The notes under the pieces were generated by a model, which saw nothing but the letters and a program-made list of their open reading frames with translations, had not been told where the DNA came from and made no database searches. Positions 33,839 to 42,248 of a stretch of 46,813 nt of DNA are shown here, piece by piece. A program made the position numbers and the translations under genes. The stretch's first letter is position 1. Every line of letters begins with the position of its first letter. Origin of the DNA: an uncultured Rhodospirillaceae bacterium (GTDB lineage Bacteria; Pseudomonadota; Alphaproteobacteria; Reyranellales; Reyranellaceae); contig CAMFGZ010000033.1 of NCBI GenBank assembly GCA_945952105.1, forward strand, positions 1 to 46,813, written 5' to 3'.

Positions 33839-34708
33839 TCACGCCCGCCAGAAGCACTCGGCCTTCCTGAACTCCTTCCAGGCCCGCTCCAGCTTGCGGC
33901 GGCGGCGCTTCTCGCCGCTCATCGCCTGCCTCGCGAGAGCCTTGAGCGGTGCGGCCGTGTCCTCGTTGGGACGGGCGGCCATGGCGATGTCGGCCAGCAT
34001 AGCGGCCGCCGTCGCGCGATCGTTCAAGGCGCCGAGCGCGCCCTGCAGACGCGTCGTCGCCTCGATATAGGGCTTGGCCGCGGGGGAGGCAAAGGCGGGG
34101 CTGAGATAGGTCGCGGCGTAGCGCAGCTTCTTGAAGGCGATGCGCAGGTCGTGAAGCTGCTCCTCGTCCATCTGGTCCATCAGGCGGCCGCGGCGCACGA
34201 CCTTCTCGTGACGGCGCTCCAGTACGGCGTGCCCGAACTCGTCGAGGCGCAGGGCACCAGCGGCCCCGGCGGCGGCCGGACCGGCCGCGAAGGCCGCGAG
34301 CTTGCGGTCGAACTCGTCGTAGCGGGCGCTGGCGAGGGCGGCGCGGGCGCGCTCGAGATGGACCTCGGCCACGCGCGCGGCCACGCGCTTCACCACCGGG
34401 GGCACGTCGGTCACGCTTTCGGTCAGAAATACATGCAGGTCGCGTGCGGGTCCGCATTCGGCGGCCAGCCATCTGGCCTCCGCCGACAGGCTACGCACGT
34501 CCGGACCGTCCACGGCGGGGCGGAAGACGCTGAACGCAGCCCGCAGGCGGCGCAGGGCCACGCGGGCCTGGTGAATGCCGATCGGACGCTTGCTGGTCAG
34601 GACGATGGTACGATTCCTGGACAGATCGGACCGACAGGAGGCCGCGATCAACCGCAGGGCGACATCGGGAGGTGTTTCAGCGTTCGGTTTTTTGGCGCGG
34701 GCTGACAT
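33839..34708 (-). CDS. CHAD domain protein
   Basis: 289-residue alpha-helical protein with the conserved histidine/arginine/lysine repeats of the CHAD family: IHQARVALRRLRAAF (about 45-60) and LHDLRIAFKKLRYAATYL in the second half. CHAD domains bind inorganic polyphosphate; no CYTH triphosphatase domain is fused here. The start at ATG 34708 is preferred to a TTG 42 bases upstream, which adds residues of no family match; the ribosome site is weak. It is 34 bases from the GTPase and may share its transcript, giving a CHAD-GTPase-FAH group. Confidence 0.88.
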   Translation of the reverse strand: MSARAKKPNAETPPDVALRLIAASCRSDLSRNRTIVLTSKRPIGIHQARVALRRLRAAFSVFRPAVDGPDVRSLSAEARWLAAECGPARDLHVFLTESVTDVPPVVKRVAARVAEVHLERARAALASARYDEFDRKLAAFAAGPAAAGAAGALRLDEFGHAVLERRHEKVVRRGRLMDQMDEEQLHDLRIAFKKLRYAATYLSPAFASPAAKPYIEATTRLQGALGALNDRATAAAMLADIAMAARPNEDTAAPLKALARQAMSGEKRRRRKLERAWKEFRKAECFWRA

Positions 34709-34904
34709 CCCGGCCGACCGTAGCGACCGTGGAAAGCCGGGCAACCGCAAAGAACGACAGTCTGGTTAAGGTTTTATTGCAGCGCGGGAGGTGTAGAATT
34801 AGCCCGGTTTTGCAGATTTCGCTGGCCGGCCCGATGTTTAGCCGTTTCCGCATCGCCACCGTTTGCAGTGGCGGGCGCCGCCCGGCGTAGCCTAGAATCA
34901 CGCC
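34709..34904. other. Intergenic region between divergent CHAD and flavin reductase genes
   Basis: 196 bases with no supported gene. It must hold promoters for both directions, but I could not pick a convincing pair of boxes. A short GC palindrome (GGGCG-C-CGCCC) lies about 35 bases before the flavin reductase start. Confidence 0.4.
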
Positions 34905-35420
34905 ATGAGTATCGATGCGGCAGCCTTCAAGAAGGGCATGCGCCACCTCGCGGCGAGCGTAACCCTGATCACCACCAAGCTTCAGGACCAGCGGGGCGGC
35001 CTGACTGCCACAGCGGTCTGCTCGGTTTCGGCCGAGCCGCCCCAGATCCTGGTCTGCGTCAACAAGACCGCGAGCGCCCACGATCCGATCGGGGAGGCCG
35101 GGTTCTTCTGCGTCAATATTCTATGTCCCGAGCATCGAAAGCTGGCGGAGCGCTTCGCGGGCATGGATGGTATCGAGGGCGACGACCGGTTCAACGACAT
35201 GGGCGAATGGACGACGCTCACCACCGGCGCACCGGTTCTGGTCGGCTGTCCGGTTTCGTTCGACTGCAAACTCGTCACCGAGCTGTCGGCCGGCACGCAC
35301 ACGATCTACATCGGCGAGATCGTCGATGTGGCGCTGCACGAGACCAACCTGCCGCTGCTCTACGCCGACGGTACCTTCGTGCACGGCGCGGCGCTCAAAA
35401 AGGCTGCCCAGGCAGCCTGA
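34905..35420 (+). CDS. Flavin reductase-like FMN-binding protein
   Basis: 171-residue protein of the HpaC/RutF-type flavin reductase family, which uses NAD(P)H to reduce FMN or FAD for a partner monooxygenase. Seen: FKKGMRHLAASVTLITT, then GLTATAVCSVSAEPPQILVCVNKTASAH (positions about 32-59, the isoalloxazine-binding core), FCVNILCPEHR, and the C-terminal IGEIVDVALHE and TFVHGAAL. No monooxygenase is adjacent, so its partner is elsewhere or it works alone. The ATG at 34905 is the only suitable start. Inverted repeats, AGGCTG/CAGCCT and GCGGGG/CCCCGC, follow its stop without T-runs. Confidence 0.9.
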   Translation: MSIDAAAFKKGMRHLAASVTLITTKLQDQRGGLTATAVCSVSAEPPQILVCVNKTASAHDPIGEAGFFCVNILCPEHRKLAERFAGMDGIEGDDRFNDMGEWTTLTTGAPVLVGCPVSFDCKLVTELSAGTHTIYIGEIVDVALHETNLPLLYADGTFVHGAALKKAAQAA

Positions 35421-35430
35421 CGCAGCGGGG

Positions 35431-35458
35431 TTGCGCCCCCGCACCAACCCACTATGTT
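35431..35458 (+). promoter_or_regulatory. Candidate tRNA-Gln promoter
   Basis: TTGCGC (35431-35436), 16-base spacer, TATGTT (35453-35458), 25 bases before the mature tRNA 5' end. Moderate match; the -35 box lies inside the GCGGGG/CCCCGC repeat. Confidence 0.4.
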
Positions 35459-35483
35459 CCCGCCCGCCCGAACGAGCGCCTGC

Positions 35484-35558
35484 TGGGGCGTCGCCAAGCG
35501 GTAAGGCAGAGGATTTTGATTCCTCCATTCCCAGGTTCGAATCCTGGCGCCCCAGCCA
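35484..35558 (+). tRNA. tRNA-Gln (anticodon TTG), CCA encoded
   Basis: Full cloverleaf by eye: acceptor arms TGGGGCG and CGCCCCA with the U1-A72 pair typical of tRNA-Gln, D-arm GCC..GGC, anticodon stem GAGGA/TCCTC with loop TTTTGAT (anticodon TTG, reading CAA), T-arm CCAGG-TTCGAAT-CCTGG, discriminator G and encoded CCA (35556-35558). No integrase or duplicated 3' end was found nearby, so it is not an obvious attachment site. Confidence 0.97.
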
Positions 35559-35619
35559 ACGCGTCCCGTCCGAGGGCTTGGACGTCCGTCCGGGATGAAT
35601 CGCTCGAGCGACAAGGTCT

Positions 35620-36624
35620 ATGAATTTTCTGAAGAATACGCTTCTCGTTGTGGTCCTCACGGCCGTCTGTGCGCTCTGCCTCGAGGGCATGACCCGTTTG
35701 TTCCTCGACAACGGCATGCTCTACGAACTCGAGATGTGGCGGTATGCGCGTGACGTGAAGGTGCGCGACATGCGGCCCGACCTCGGTCATCGCCATCGTC
35801 CCAATGCCGAGGCCCAGCTCATGGGCGTGAAGGTGACGACCGATTCGCACGGGTTCCGGTCGTCCGAGATTCCGGAGACGGCGCCTGCTGGCGTGGCGCG
35901 CATCGCCTTCGTCGGCGATTCGACGACGCTCGGCTGGGGCGTCGCCCAGGACGAAACCGCCGCCGCCCGCGTGACGGCCGCGCTGGTCAAGGAAGGCCGC
36001 AAGGTCGACAGCTACAACCTGGGCGTCGGCAATCACAACACGCTGCAGGAACTCACGCTTTTCCGCGACAGCGCCGCGAAGATGAAGCCCGACATCATCG
36101 TGCTGAGCTACTTCATCAACGATGCCGAGCCGATGCCGACCTACGGCCAGACCTCGTGGCTCGACGAGCATTCGGCGGCCTGGGTGGTCTTCAAGTATCG
36201 CCTCGATTCGCTGATGCGCCAGTTCGGCGAGGCGCCCGACTGGAAGCGCTACTACCGCGAACTCTACAAGGATGATGCCGCCGGCTGGCAGCAGACCCGC
36301 AAGGCCATCCAGGGCTTCGCCACGACCGCGCGCGAGATGGGCGCCAGGCTGGTGGTGTTCAACATCCCCGAGCTGCGCGAACTGAAGCCCTATCCGTTCC
36401 CCGAAGTCACCGCCAAGGTGAGGGCCGATGTCGAGGGGCTGGGCGTGCCGTTCTTCGACATGCTGCCGACGGTCGAGAATCTCGATCCGGCCAGCCTCTG
36501 GGTGACGGTCCCCGATCCGCACCCCAATGGCGCGGCGATGGCGGCGTTCACCACGATGATGGTGCCCGAGCTCAATTCGCTGCTGGACGGTCTTTGCAAG
36601 GACCAGGGCAAGGGCTGCAGGTAA
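35620..36624 (+). CDS. Membrane-anchored SGNH hydrolase-like protein (first of tandem pair)
   Basis: 334-residue protein with an N-terminal hydrophobic helix (about 7-24) and then an SGNH/GDSL-type domain: block I FVGDSTTLGWG with nucleophile Ser101, a glycine in NLGVGNHNT for block II, FIND with Asn167 for block III, and VPDPHPNG near 299-302 supplying the Asp/His. The catalytic set looks complete. Such proteins remove or transfer acyl groups on polysaccharides or lipids and often work beside an MBOAT acyltransferase, which is absent here. The substrate is unknown. It starts at ATG 35620, 61 bases after the tRNA, and its TAA overlaps the ATG of the next gene. Confidence 0.82.
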   Translation: MNFLKNTLLVVVLTAVCALCLEGMTRLFLDNGMLYELEMWRYARDVKVRDMRPDLGHRHRPNAEAQLMGVKVTTDSHGFRSSEIPETAPAGVARIAFVGDSTTLGWGVAQDETAAARVTAALVKEGRKVDSYNLGVGNHNTLQELTLFRDSAAKMKPDIIVLSYFINDAEPMPTYGQTSWLDEHSAAWVVFKYRLDSLMRQFGEAPDWKRYYRELYKDDAAGWQQTRKAIQGFATTAREMGARLVVFNIPELRELKPYPFPEVTAKVRADVEGLGVPFFDMLPTVENLDPASLWVTVPDPHPNGAAMAAFTTMMVPELNSLLDGLCKDQGKGCR

Positions 36625-38135
36625 TGCGTTTCCTGAAGGACGCGATCCTCTTCCTGGTCTCGATGGCGCTGTGCGTCGTGGTGGCCGAGGGCGTCGTCCG
36701 CTACATCGACGGCTACACGATCTTCTACATGCCGCTCAGCGAGCCCACGGGACTGGCGAGCGTGAAGCAGGGTTCCGTCGACAAGGTGCCGCGCGCAGCC
36801 GGTGTCGAGCGCGAGTGGTTCTCCACCGAACCCGCGCCGCTCGCCAACAAGCGTGCCATCCCCGAGGACTGGGAACGCCTCTATCGCTTCGTCGAGGCCA
36901 ATCCGGTCGGCGGCTGGACGTTCCGTCCCTCCGATGCCTTCAAGGTCTGGAACACCAGCTTCTCGGGCGATCCCTGCAAGCACTGGTTCCTGCGCCACGC
37001 GCCGGGCCAGCTCTTCCTCTACGACGCGCCCGACGGGCAGGAGCGCCCGCCCTATCGCTTCCTGCCCGACGTCACGATCCCGAGCGGGCTCACGACCAAC
37101 CAGATCGGCTGGCGCGGACCGCCGATCGAGAATCCGCGGCGCGAGAAGACGGTGCGCATCGTCTTCGTCGGCTCCTCGACCGTCGTCGAGGCGCACCATC
37201 TGCCGTTCTCCTGGCCGGAGTATGTCGGCCACTGGATGAACATGTGGTCCAAGGCCAAGGGTCTCGGCATCAGGTTCGAGGTGCTGAACGCGGGCCGCGA
37301 GAGCATCATCTCCGACGATATCGCCGCCATCGTGCGCACCGAAGTGCTGCCGCTGCGCCCCGACCTCGTCGTCTATCACGAGGGCGGCAACCAGTTCCGG
37401 CCGGCCTCGATCGTCGAGAAGGTGCCGGAGGTTCCGGTCGCTCGCCCGTCGACCGCGCAGGAGCCGGCGGCGGTGGCGTGGCTCAAGGCCGGCGCGCGCT
37501 ACTCGGCCCTGATCGGTCGCATCCAGGCCGCGTTCGCCATTGCCGGCGCCGGCACGGGCGGCGGCGGCGAATGGCCCAAGCCCGATTACAAGGTGGTATG
37601 GCCGGAAGGGCTCGACGAGATGTCGCCGCAGCTCGACTTCGCCAACCTGCCGGTCAGCCTGAGCCTCATCCAGAAGCAACTCGACCAGATCCGCGGCGAC
37701 CTCGCGTCGATCGGTTCGGACATGGCACTGTCGTCGTTCTTCTGGATGGTGAAGGACGGGCTGGTCGTCGATCCGGTCCGGCATCGCTACATCATCGAGC
37801 AGCTCAACGTCGCCAACTGGCCGTACCGCTATCGCGACCTCGAACGGCTGGCGAAGTTCCAGAACCGCTTCTTCGCGAAGTACGCCGCCACGCACGGCAT
37901 CGACTTTCTCGACATCGTCGGCAACATGCCGTTCGACCCCGACCTCTTCACCGACGCCGTGCACACGAATTACGCGGGCACGCGCATTCGCGCCTGGACG
38001 GCCTTCAACCTGCTGGTGCCGATCGTCGAGAAGAAGCTCGCCGACAAGGCCTGGCCGCGCGCCTGGCCCGCCGGTACCTCGACGGCACTTCCGACATTCT
38101 CGCCACGCCTGACCAAGCTCGACTGCGCGAAGTAA
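36624..38135 (+). CDS. Membrane-anchored SGNH hydrolase-like protein (second of tandem pair)
   Basis: 503-residue protein starting at ATG 36624, sharing one base with the previous stop (TAATG). An N-terminal hydrophobic helix (LKDAILFLVSMALCVVVAEG) is followed by a roughly 150-residue lead and an SGNH core: FVGSSTVVEAHH (nucleophile Ser near 185), EVLNAGRESI, VVYHEGGNQF in the block III place and FTDAVHTNYAGT with the Asp-x-x-His dyad near the end. The lead and the final third are longer than in its neighbour, so the two are not simple copies, but the N-terminal helices and VxxGxS cores are alike, suggesting an old duplication. Probably periplasmic; substrate unknown. Confidence 0.78.
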   Translation: MRFLKDAILFLVSMALCVVVAEGVVRYIDGYTIFYMPLSEPTGLASVKQGSVDKVPRAAGVEREWFSTEPAPLANKRAIPEDWERLYRFVEANPVGGWTFRPSDAFKVWNTSFSGDPCKHWFLRHAPGQLFLYDAPDGQERPPYRFLPDVTIPSGLTTNQIGWRGPPIENPRREKTVRIVFVGSSTVVEAHHLPFSWPEYVGHWMNMWSKAKGLGIRFEVLNAGRESIISDDIAAIVRTEVLPLRPDLVVYHEGGNQFRPASIVEKVPEVPVARPSTAQEPAAVAWLKAGARYSALIGRIQAAFAIAGAGTGGGGEWPKPDYKVVWPEGLDEMSPQLDFANLPVSLSLIQKQLDQIRGDLASIGSDMALSSFFWMVKDGLVVDPVRHRYIIEQLNVANWPYRYRDLERLAKFQNRFFAKYAATHGIDFLDIVGNMPFDPDLFTDAVHTNYAGTRIRAWTAFNLLVPIVEKKLADKAWPRAWPAGTSTALPTFSPRLTKLDCAK

Positions 38136-38137
38136 TC

Positions 38138-38992
38138 TCAGGCCGCGTACCGGCCGAGATGCTCCAACAGCAGTTCGTTCACGCGCGTCGGCATCTGGTC
38201 GGCGGCGTAGTGGCCGACGCCGGGAAGCACTTCGAACTTGTACGGCGCGTCGATGAACTCGCCGGTGCCCTCGGCGGCGGCGCGGCCTACCGTGTCGTCG
38301 GCATCGCCCCAGACATAGAGCGTCGGCACCTTGATGGGGCCGAGCAGCATCCGCTCGCCGCGCGCGCGATACCACGCCAGCGCGGCTTCCATCGCCGGCA
38401 CGTTGCCGAGCACCGAGAGATGCAGGTCGATGGCGTCCGCCGGCACGCCTTCCTTCGCATGCCGCTTGCGCAGCCAGGCGCCGTCGTTCTCCAGCACCTT
38501 CTGTACGGCATCGGGTTCGAGGAAGGCCTGGTGATGGCCGGAGCGCCGCTTCTGCTCGCCGTCGGGCATGGCGAGCGCGCGCGCAAACGACAACGGATGC
38601 GGCCGCGACAGGATGGTGAGCGAGCGCAGCTTCTCCGGATGACGGAAGGCGATGGCCCAGGCGAGGCTCGCGCCCCAGTCGTGGCCGACCAGATGGAAGC
38701 GCTTGTCGCCGTGCCCGACCGCCGAGACGAGATCGAGGGCGTCACCCGTGAGCTTGTCGAAGCGATAGGAATCGAGATTGGCCGGATCGGGCCGTGCGCC
38801 GGCCGAGTAGCCGCGCTGGTTGGGCGCCACGGCGAAGTAGCCCGCCTGGCCCAGCGCCGGCACCTGCGCCTTCCAGAAATGCCGCGACACGCCGAAGCCG
38901 TGCAGCATCAGGACCAGCGTGTCGTCGTCCTTGCCGGCGACCGACACGTCGAACACCAGGCCAGGCGCGGTCTCGATCCTGCGGACTTCCAT
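38138..38992 (-). CDS. Alpha/beta hydrolase (epoxide hydrolase-like)
   Basis: 284-residue alpha/beta-fold hydrolase. The oxyanion loop is LHGFGVSRHFW (about 30-40), the nucleophile is Asp105 in VGHDWGAS, the acid is in YVWGDADDTV and the catalytic His is in VGHYAADQMP. The Asp nucleophile in H-D-W-G-A fits epoxide hydrolases or haloalkane dehalogenases rather than Ser esterases. Substrate unknown. No signal peptide, so cytoplasmic. It follows DUF488 by four bases, and its end is two bases from convergent SGNH gene 2. Confidence 0.88.
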   Translation of the reverse strand: MEVRRIETAPGLVFDVSVAGKDDDTLVLMLHGFGVSRHFWKAQVPALGQAGYFAVAPNQRGYSAGARPDPANLDSYRFDKLTGDALDLVSAVGHGDKRFHLVGHDWGASLAWAIAFRHPEKLRSLTILSRPHPLSFARALAMPDGEQKRRSGHHQAFLEPDAVQKVLENDGAWLRKRHAKEGVPADAIDLHLSVLGNVPAMEAALAWYRARGERMLLGPIKVPTLYVWGDADDTVGRAAAEGTGEFIDAPYKFEVLPGVGHYAADQMPTRVNELLLEHLGRYAA

Positions 38993-38996
38993 GCCT

Positions 38997-39560
38997 TCAT
39001 TCTCCTTCGCCGGTTCCGGCGCGGCCCCACTTCGTTTCGAGGCGTCGCCACGCGCGAGTCAGTCGCGCGGCGCGATCCTCGAACAGGTCGGGGGCGGCTT
39101 CCTTGCCCAGCAGTGTTTCCTCGACCTCATGATGCGGCCGCATGCTGCCATCGGCCAACAGGTGCTCCACCTTGACGCCGCGCTCTGCGAGACGGCGCGA
39201 CACCAGCACCGTGCGATGGCAGTCGAGCGGCTCCTTCTCGGCACACATCAGGCAAAGCGTCGCGTCGTTCGCGCCGTCGATCACGCGATCGAGGCCGGCC
39301 TTGAAGTCGGGTCGTGCGGCGAGCTGGTCGTAGCTGCCGCCGCCGTGCGGCTTCCCGCCGAGGGCCGCGCCTTCATGCACATAGGCGATGCCGGCCTCGG
39401 CCAGCGACTTCGCGAGCTTCTCACGGCCGAACTGCGGATGGCGGCGTGACCACGGCATGGAACGCACGTCGACCAGCCGCTCGACGCCGCCCGCCTTGAG
39501 GAGCGCCACGAAGCGCTCGATGGAATGGTTGGAGTGGCCGATGGTCTTGATCGGTTTCAT
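38997..39560 (-). CDS. DUF488 family protein
   Basis: 187-residue cytoplasmic protein with the DUF488 pattern: KTIGHSNHSIERFVALL at the start, VDVRSMPWSRRHPQF, YVHEGAALGG, and the CxxC-type stretch LCLMCAEKEPLDCHRTVLV. Function unknown for the family; the cysteine cluster suggests metal or nucleic-acid interaction. The ATG at 39560 overlaps the lysR stop (ATGA), so it is coupled to that regulator. Confidence 0.85.
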   Translation of the reverse strand: MKPIKTIGHSNHSIERFVALLKAGGVERLVDVRSMPWSRRHPQFGREKLAKSLAEAGIAYVHEGAALGGKPHGGGSYDQLAARPDFKAGLDRVIDGANDATLCLMCAEKEPLDCHRTVLVSRRLAERGVKVEHLLADGSMRPHHEVEETLLGKEAAPDLFEDRAARLTRAWRRLETKWGRAGTGEGE

Positions 39561-40444
39561 GCGAGACGACGCACCCGGTCGATGAAGGCCAGCGTCGCGG
39601 CCGAGGCTTCGTCGCGGCGGCAGGCGAGGTTGAGCGGCACTTTCAGCGGCGGCCGCCCGGTGAGCGGGCGATAGGTTACACCTTCCAGCGGCAGTCGGCT
39701 GAGCGAGGCCGGCACGATGGTGATGCCGAGACCGGCCGCCACCAGGTTGAGCGTCGAGACGATGCGCGGCGCTTCCTGGCTGATGTGCGGGCTGAAGCCG
39801 GCCGCGGCGCAGGCCGCGATGATGACGTCGTACAGCCCGCGCCCGTCGGAGCGGCGGTAGAGGATGAAATCCTCCGCCGCGAGATCTTTTAGCGTCAGCT
39901 TCGATTGCCGCGCGAGCTTGTGTCGTGTCGGGAGGGCGACGGCCATCTCTTCGTGCAACAGTTCCTCGACCGCGAGCCCCTGCAGATCGTTGAGACCGGA
40001 GCGGATGAAGGCGATGTCCAGCCGCTCGTCGCGCACCGCCGCCAGCAGATCGCCGGAGCTGCTCTCTTCCAGCACGAAAGAGATGTCGGGCCGCTCGCGG
40101 CGGAACTCGCGGATGGCGCGGGCTACCAGCGGATGGAAGGGCGCGGAGGTGGTGAAGCCTACCGCGATGCGCCCGGTCTCGCCGCGCGCCGTGCGGCGGG
40201 CCTTTACCGTCGCGCGCTCGACGCCGGCCAGGATCGCCTCGGCATCGGCGAGGAAGGAGCGGCCGGCGTCGGTCAGGCTGACGCCGCGCGGATGGCGCAG
40301 CAGCAATGGCGCGCCGATCTCGCGCTCCAGCGCACGGATCTGCTGGCTGAGCGGGGGCTGCTGCATGTGCAGCTTCTCGGCGGCGCGCGTCACATGGCCC
40401 TCGCGGGCAACGGCGACGAAGTAGCGGAGGTGTCGCAGTTCCAC
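39557..40444 (-). CDS. LysR-family transcriptional regulator (facing the TSUP gene)
   Basis: 295-residue LysR protein. The N-terminal winged helix ELRHLRYFVAVAREGHVTRAAEKL with QQPPLSQQIRALEREIG is typical; the rest is a substrate-binding domain (FTTSAPFHPLVARAIREF, GLGITIVPASL). I start it at GTG 40444, where LysR proteins usually begin (M/V-E-L-R-H-L); an ATG at 40474 adds ten residues and has no ribosome site. Divergent from the TSUP gene over 124 bases, so it probably controls that gene and its thioesterase partners. AT-rich sequence lies between the starts. Confidence 0.9.
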   Translation of the reverse strand: MELRHLRYFVAVAREGHVTRAAEKLHMQQPPLSQQIRALEREIGAPLLLRHPRGVSLTDAGRSFLADAEAILAGVERATVKARRTARGETGRIAVGFTTSAPFHPLVARAIREFRRERPDISFVLEESSSGDLLAAVRDERLDIAFIRSGLNDLQGLAVEELLHEEMAVALPTRHKLARQSKLTLKDLAAEDFILYRRSDGRGLYDVIIAACAAAGFSPHISQEAPRIVSTLNLVAAGLGITIVPASLSRLPLEGVTYRPLTGRPPLKVPLNLACRRDEASAATLAFIDRVRRLA

Positions 40445-40568
40445 TGTGATATCCGTAAAGTATCTAAATCTCATTTATCATATATTTGAACACTGCATAA
40501 GTCAGGCCTAGACCAAGTTCCTTCCCGGGAACGCGCGGGGCGCTCACCGAAGGGATGGCGAGGGCAAG

Positions 40569-41315
40569 ATGACGATCACGATGGCTCTGGGACTTGGCGT
40601 CCTGATGGTGTTCACCGCGTTCCTGTCCGGCATCTTCGGGATGGCGGGCGGCATGGTCCTGATCGGTGTCCTGCTCTTCGTGCTGCCGCTGCCCATGGCC
40701 ATGGTGCTGCATGCGGTGACGCAGATGGCCTCCAACGGCTGGCGCGCGCTGTTGTGGCGGCAGCACATCCAGTGGCGCATCACCGTCTTCTACGTGATGG
40801 GCTGCTTCATCTCCGTCGGCATCTGGTCGCTGACGCTCTACGTGCCGGAGAAGGCCGTCGCGCTGCTGATGCTGGGCGTCTCGCCGTTCCTGCTGCGCAT
40901 CGTGCCGGCGAAGCTGATGCCCGTGACCCTGGGTCCGGTACAGGCGCTGGGCGGCGGCGTCGCCTGCATGGCGCTGATGCTGCTCACCGGTGTTACAGGC
41001 CCGCTGATGGACCAGCTCTTCCTGCGCTCGTCCATGAACCGGCGCCAGATCGTGGCGACCAAGGCCTCGTGCCAGGTGTTCGGCCATGGCTCGAAGCTCC
41101 TCTATTTCGGCGCGCTGATCGAGGGTGCGGGTTCGGTCGAACCGTGGGTTCTGGCAATGGCCGTGGGTGCCTCGATGCTCGGCACGTCGCTCGGCAAGAC
41201 CATCCTCGAACGCCTGTCGGACGGCCAGTTCCGCACCTGGGCGGGGCGGCTCATCACGGTTCTGGGCCTCTACTATGTCGGCTACGGCTTGGTGCTGCTG
41301 ACCGGGATTGCCTAA
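40569..41315 (+). CDS. TauE/SafE (TSUP) family membrane exporter/permease
   Basis: 248-residue inner-membrane protein with about eight hydrophobic helices in two halves, the TSUP fold: helix 1 LGVLMVFTAFLSGIFGMAGG with the conserved G-x-x-G-x-G-G-like turn and a second copy near VACMALMLLTGVTGPLMDQLF. Family members move sulfite, sulfoacetate or other organic anions; the substrate here is unknown. The ATG 40569 has GAGGGCAAG upstream. The thioesterase gene begins 9 bases after its stop, suggesting one transcript: TSUP, thioesterase, thioesterase. Confidence 0.88.
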   Translation: MTITMALGLGVLMVFTAFLSGIFGMAGGMVLIGVLLFVLPLPMAMVLHAVTQMASNGWRALLWRQHIQWRITVFYVMGCFISVGIWSLTLYVPEKAVALLMLGVSPFLLRIVPAKLMPVTLGPVQALGGGVACMALMLLTGVTGPLMDQLFLRSSMNRRQIVATKASCQVFGHGSKLLYFGALIEGAGSVEPWVLAMAVGASMLGTSLGKTILERLSDGQFRTWAGRLITVLGLYYVGYGLVLLTGIA

Positions 41316-41323
41316 GATGGCGC

Positions 41324-41746
41324 GTGGACATTCCAGCAGGATTTCGAGAACTCACTGAAGCGACTGGTTTCACCGCGGCCAACGGCCCGTGGTTCGAAAA
41401 GGTCGAGGGCAACAGGGTCTGGCGTGGCTTCATGCCGGGCCCGCAACATGCCAATGCGCTGGGCATCGTGCATGGCGGCATGATGGCCGCTTTCATCGAT
41501 GCCGCGCTTGGCTCGGTCGTCTATCACGCCATTGACCGGCGCAGCGTGACTCTGAAGCTCACGCTCGACTATCTCAGTCCGGCGCGGGTCGGCGATTGGC
41601 TGGAGGCGACAGGCGAGCTGCTCGGTCATGACGAGCATGTGGCGCAGGTGCGGGGCCGTCTCTATGGTCCGCGCCACGACGTGCTGGCGGGCCTGGGCGA
41701 TTTCGCGCTGCTGCGGCCGGGACGTCCCCTCAAAGTCCGGAGCTAG
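41324..41746 (+). CDS. PaaI-type hotdog thioesterase (first)
   Basis: 140-residue hotdog-fold protein: ANALGIVHGGMMAAFIDAALG is the thioesterase signature (the glycine pair and the acidic catalytic residue), followed by SVTLKLTLDYLSPARVGDWLEA. It probably hydrolyses an acyl-CoA made in aromatic or fatty-acid catabolism. Start is taken as GTG 41324, 9 bases after the TSUP stop; an ATG at 41317 is in another frame. It is followed after one base by a second gene of the same family. Confidence 0.87.
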   Translation: MDIPAGFRELTEATGFTAANGPWFEKVEGNRVWRGFMPGPQHANALGIVHGGMMAAFIDAALGSVVYHAIDRRSVTLKLTLDYLSPARVGDWLEATGELLGHDEHVAQVRGRLYGPRHDVLAGLGDFALLRPGRPLKVRS

Positions 41747-41747
41747 C

Positions 41748-42248
41748 GTGTCTTCCGAAATCCCCGACAATCCACCCGAAGGTTTCAAGCTCGTCGATTT
41801 CGCGCGCGGCCGGCCCGAGCCGACGTTCAACACCCATGTCGGCAACATGTATGTGAAGCGCGGCGAGAAGGGCACGCGCGACGAGTTCGTGCTGGCGATC
41901 CGCGTGCAGCAAAACATGTGCAATCCCGCGGGCGGCCTGCATGGCGGCATGATGATGACGGTGGCCGACCTGGTCGGCACGATGGGCGGCGGCTATCTCG
42001 CCGGTCTGCGCAAGTTCCTGCCGACCGTCAGCATGACCTTCGATTTCGTGGCGCCCGCGCGGGTGGGCGACTGGGTCGAGGGCCGTGCCGAGCTGATCCG
42101 CCAGACGCGCACGCTGCTCTTCACCAACATCTACCTGACGGTCGGCGACCAGAAAATCCTGCGCGCCTCTTCGATCGCCAAGATCTCGTCCGGCGACGGG
42201 ACCGGCTATACGAAGACCGAAGCTAGCGCCCCGGCGGTCGGGGCCTGA
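41748..42248 (+). CDS. PaaI-type hotdog thioesterase (second)
   Basis: 166-residue hotdog protein, related to its upstream neighbour: CNPAGGLHGGMMMTVADLVGTM is the catalytic signature and VSMTFDFVAPARVGDWVEGRAEL the second conserved strand-loop. Start at GTG 41748, one base after the previous stop. Because the two proteins share the order and wording of both motifs but differ elsewhere, they may form a heterodimer or have split substrate range; this is inference. Its end overlaps the convergent second lysR by 26 bases. Confidence 0.87.
   Translation: MSSEIPDNPPEGFKLVDFARGRPEPTFNTHVGNMYVKRGEKGTRDEFVLAIRVQQNMCNPAGGLHGGMMMTVADLVGTMGGGYLAGLRKFLPTVSMTFDFVAPARVGDWVEGRAELIRQTRTLLFTNIYLTVGDQKILRASSIAKISSGDGTGYTKTEASAPAVGA

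Noticed and set aside
35484..35558. tRNA-Gln as an integration site for a mobile island
   Set aside because: No integrase, no second copy of the tRNA 3' end, and no shift in composition was noticed in the window.
40445..40474. ATG start at 40474 for the first LysR
   Set aside because: No ribosome site and ten non-family residues; the GTG at 40444 gives the usual LysR beginning.
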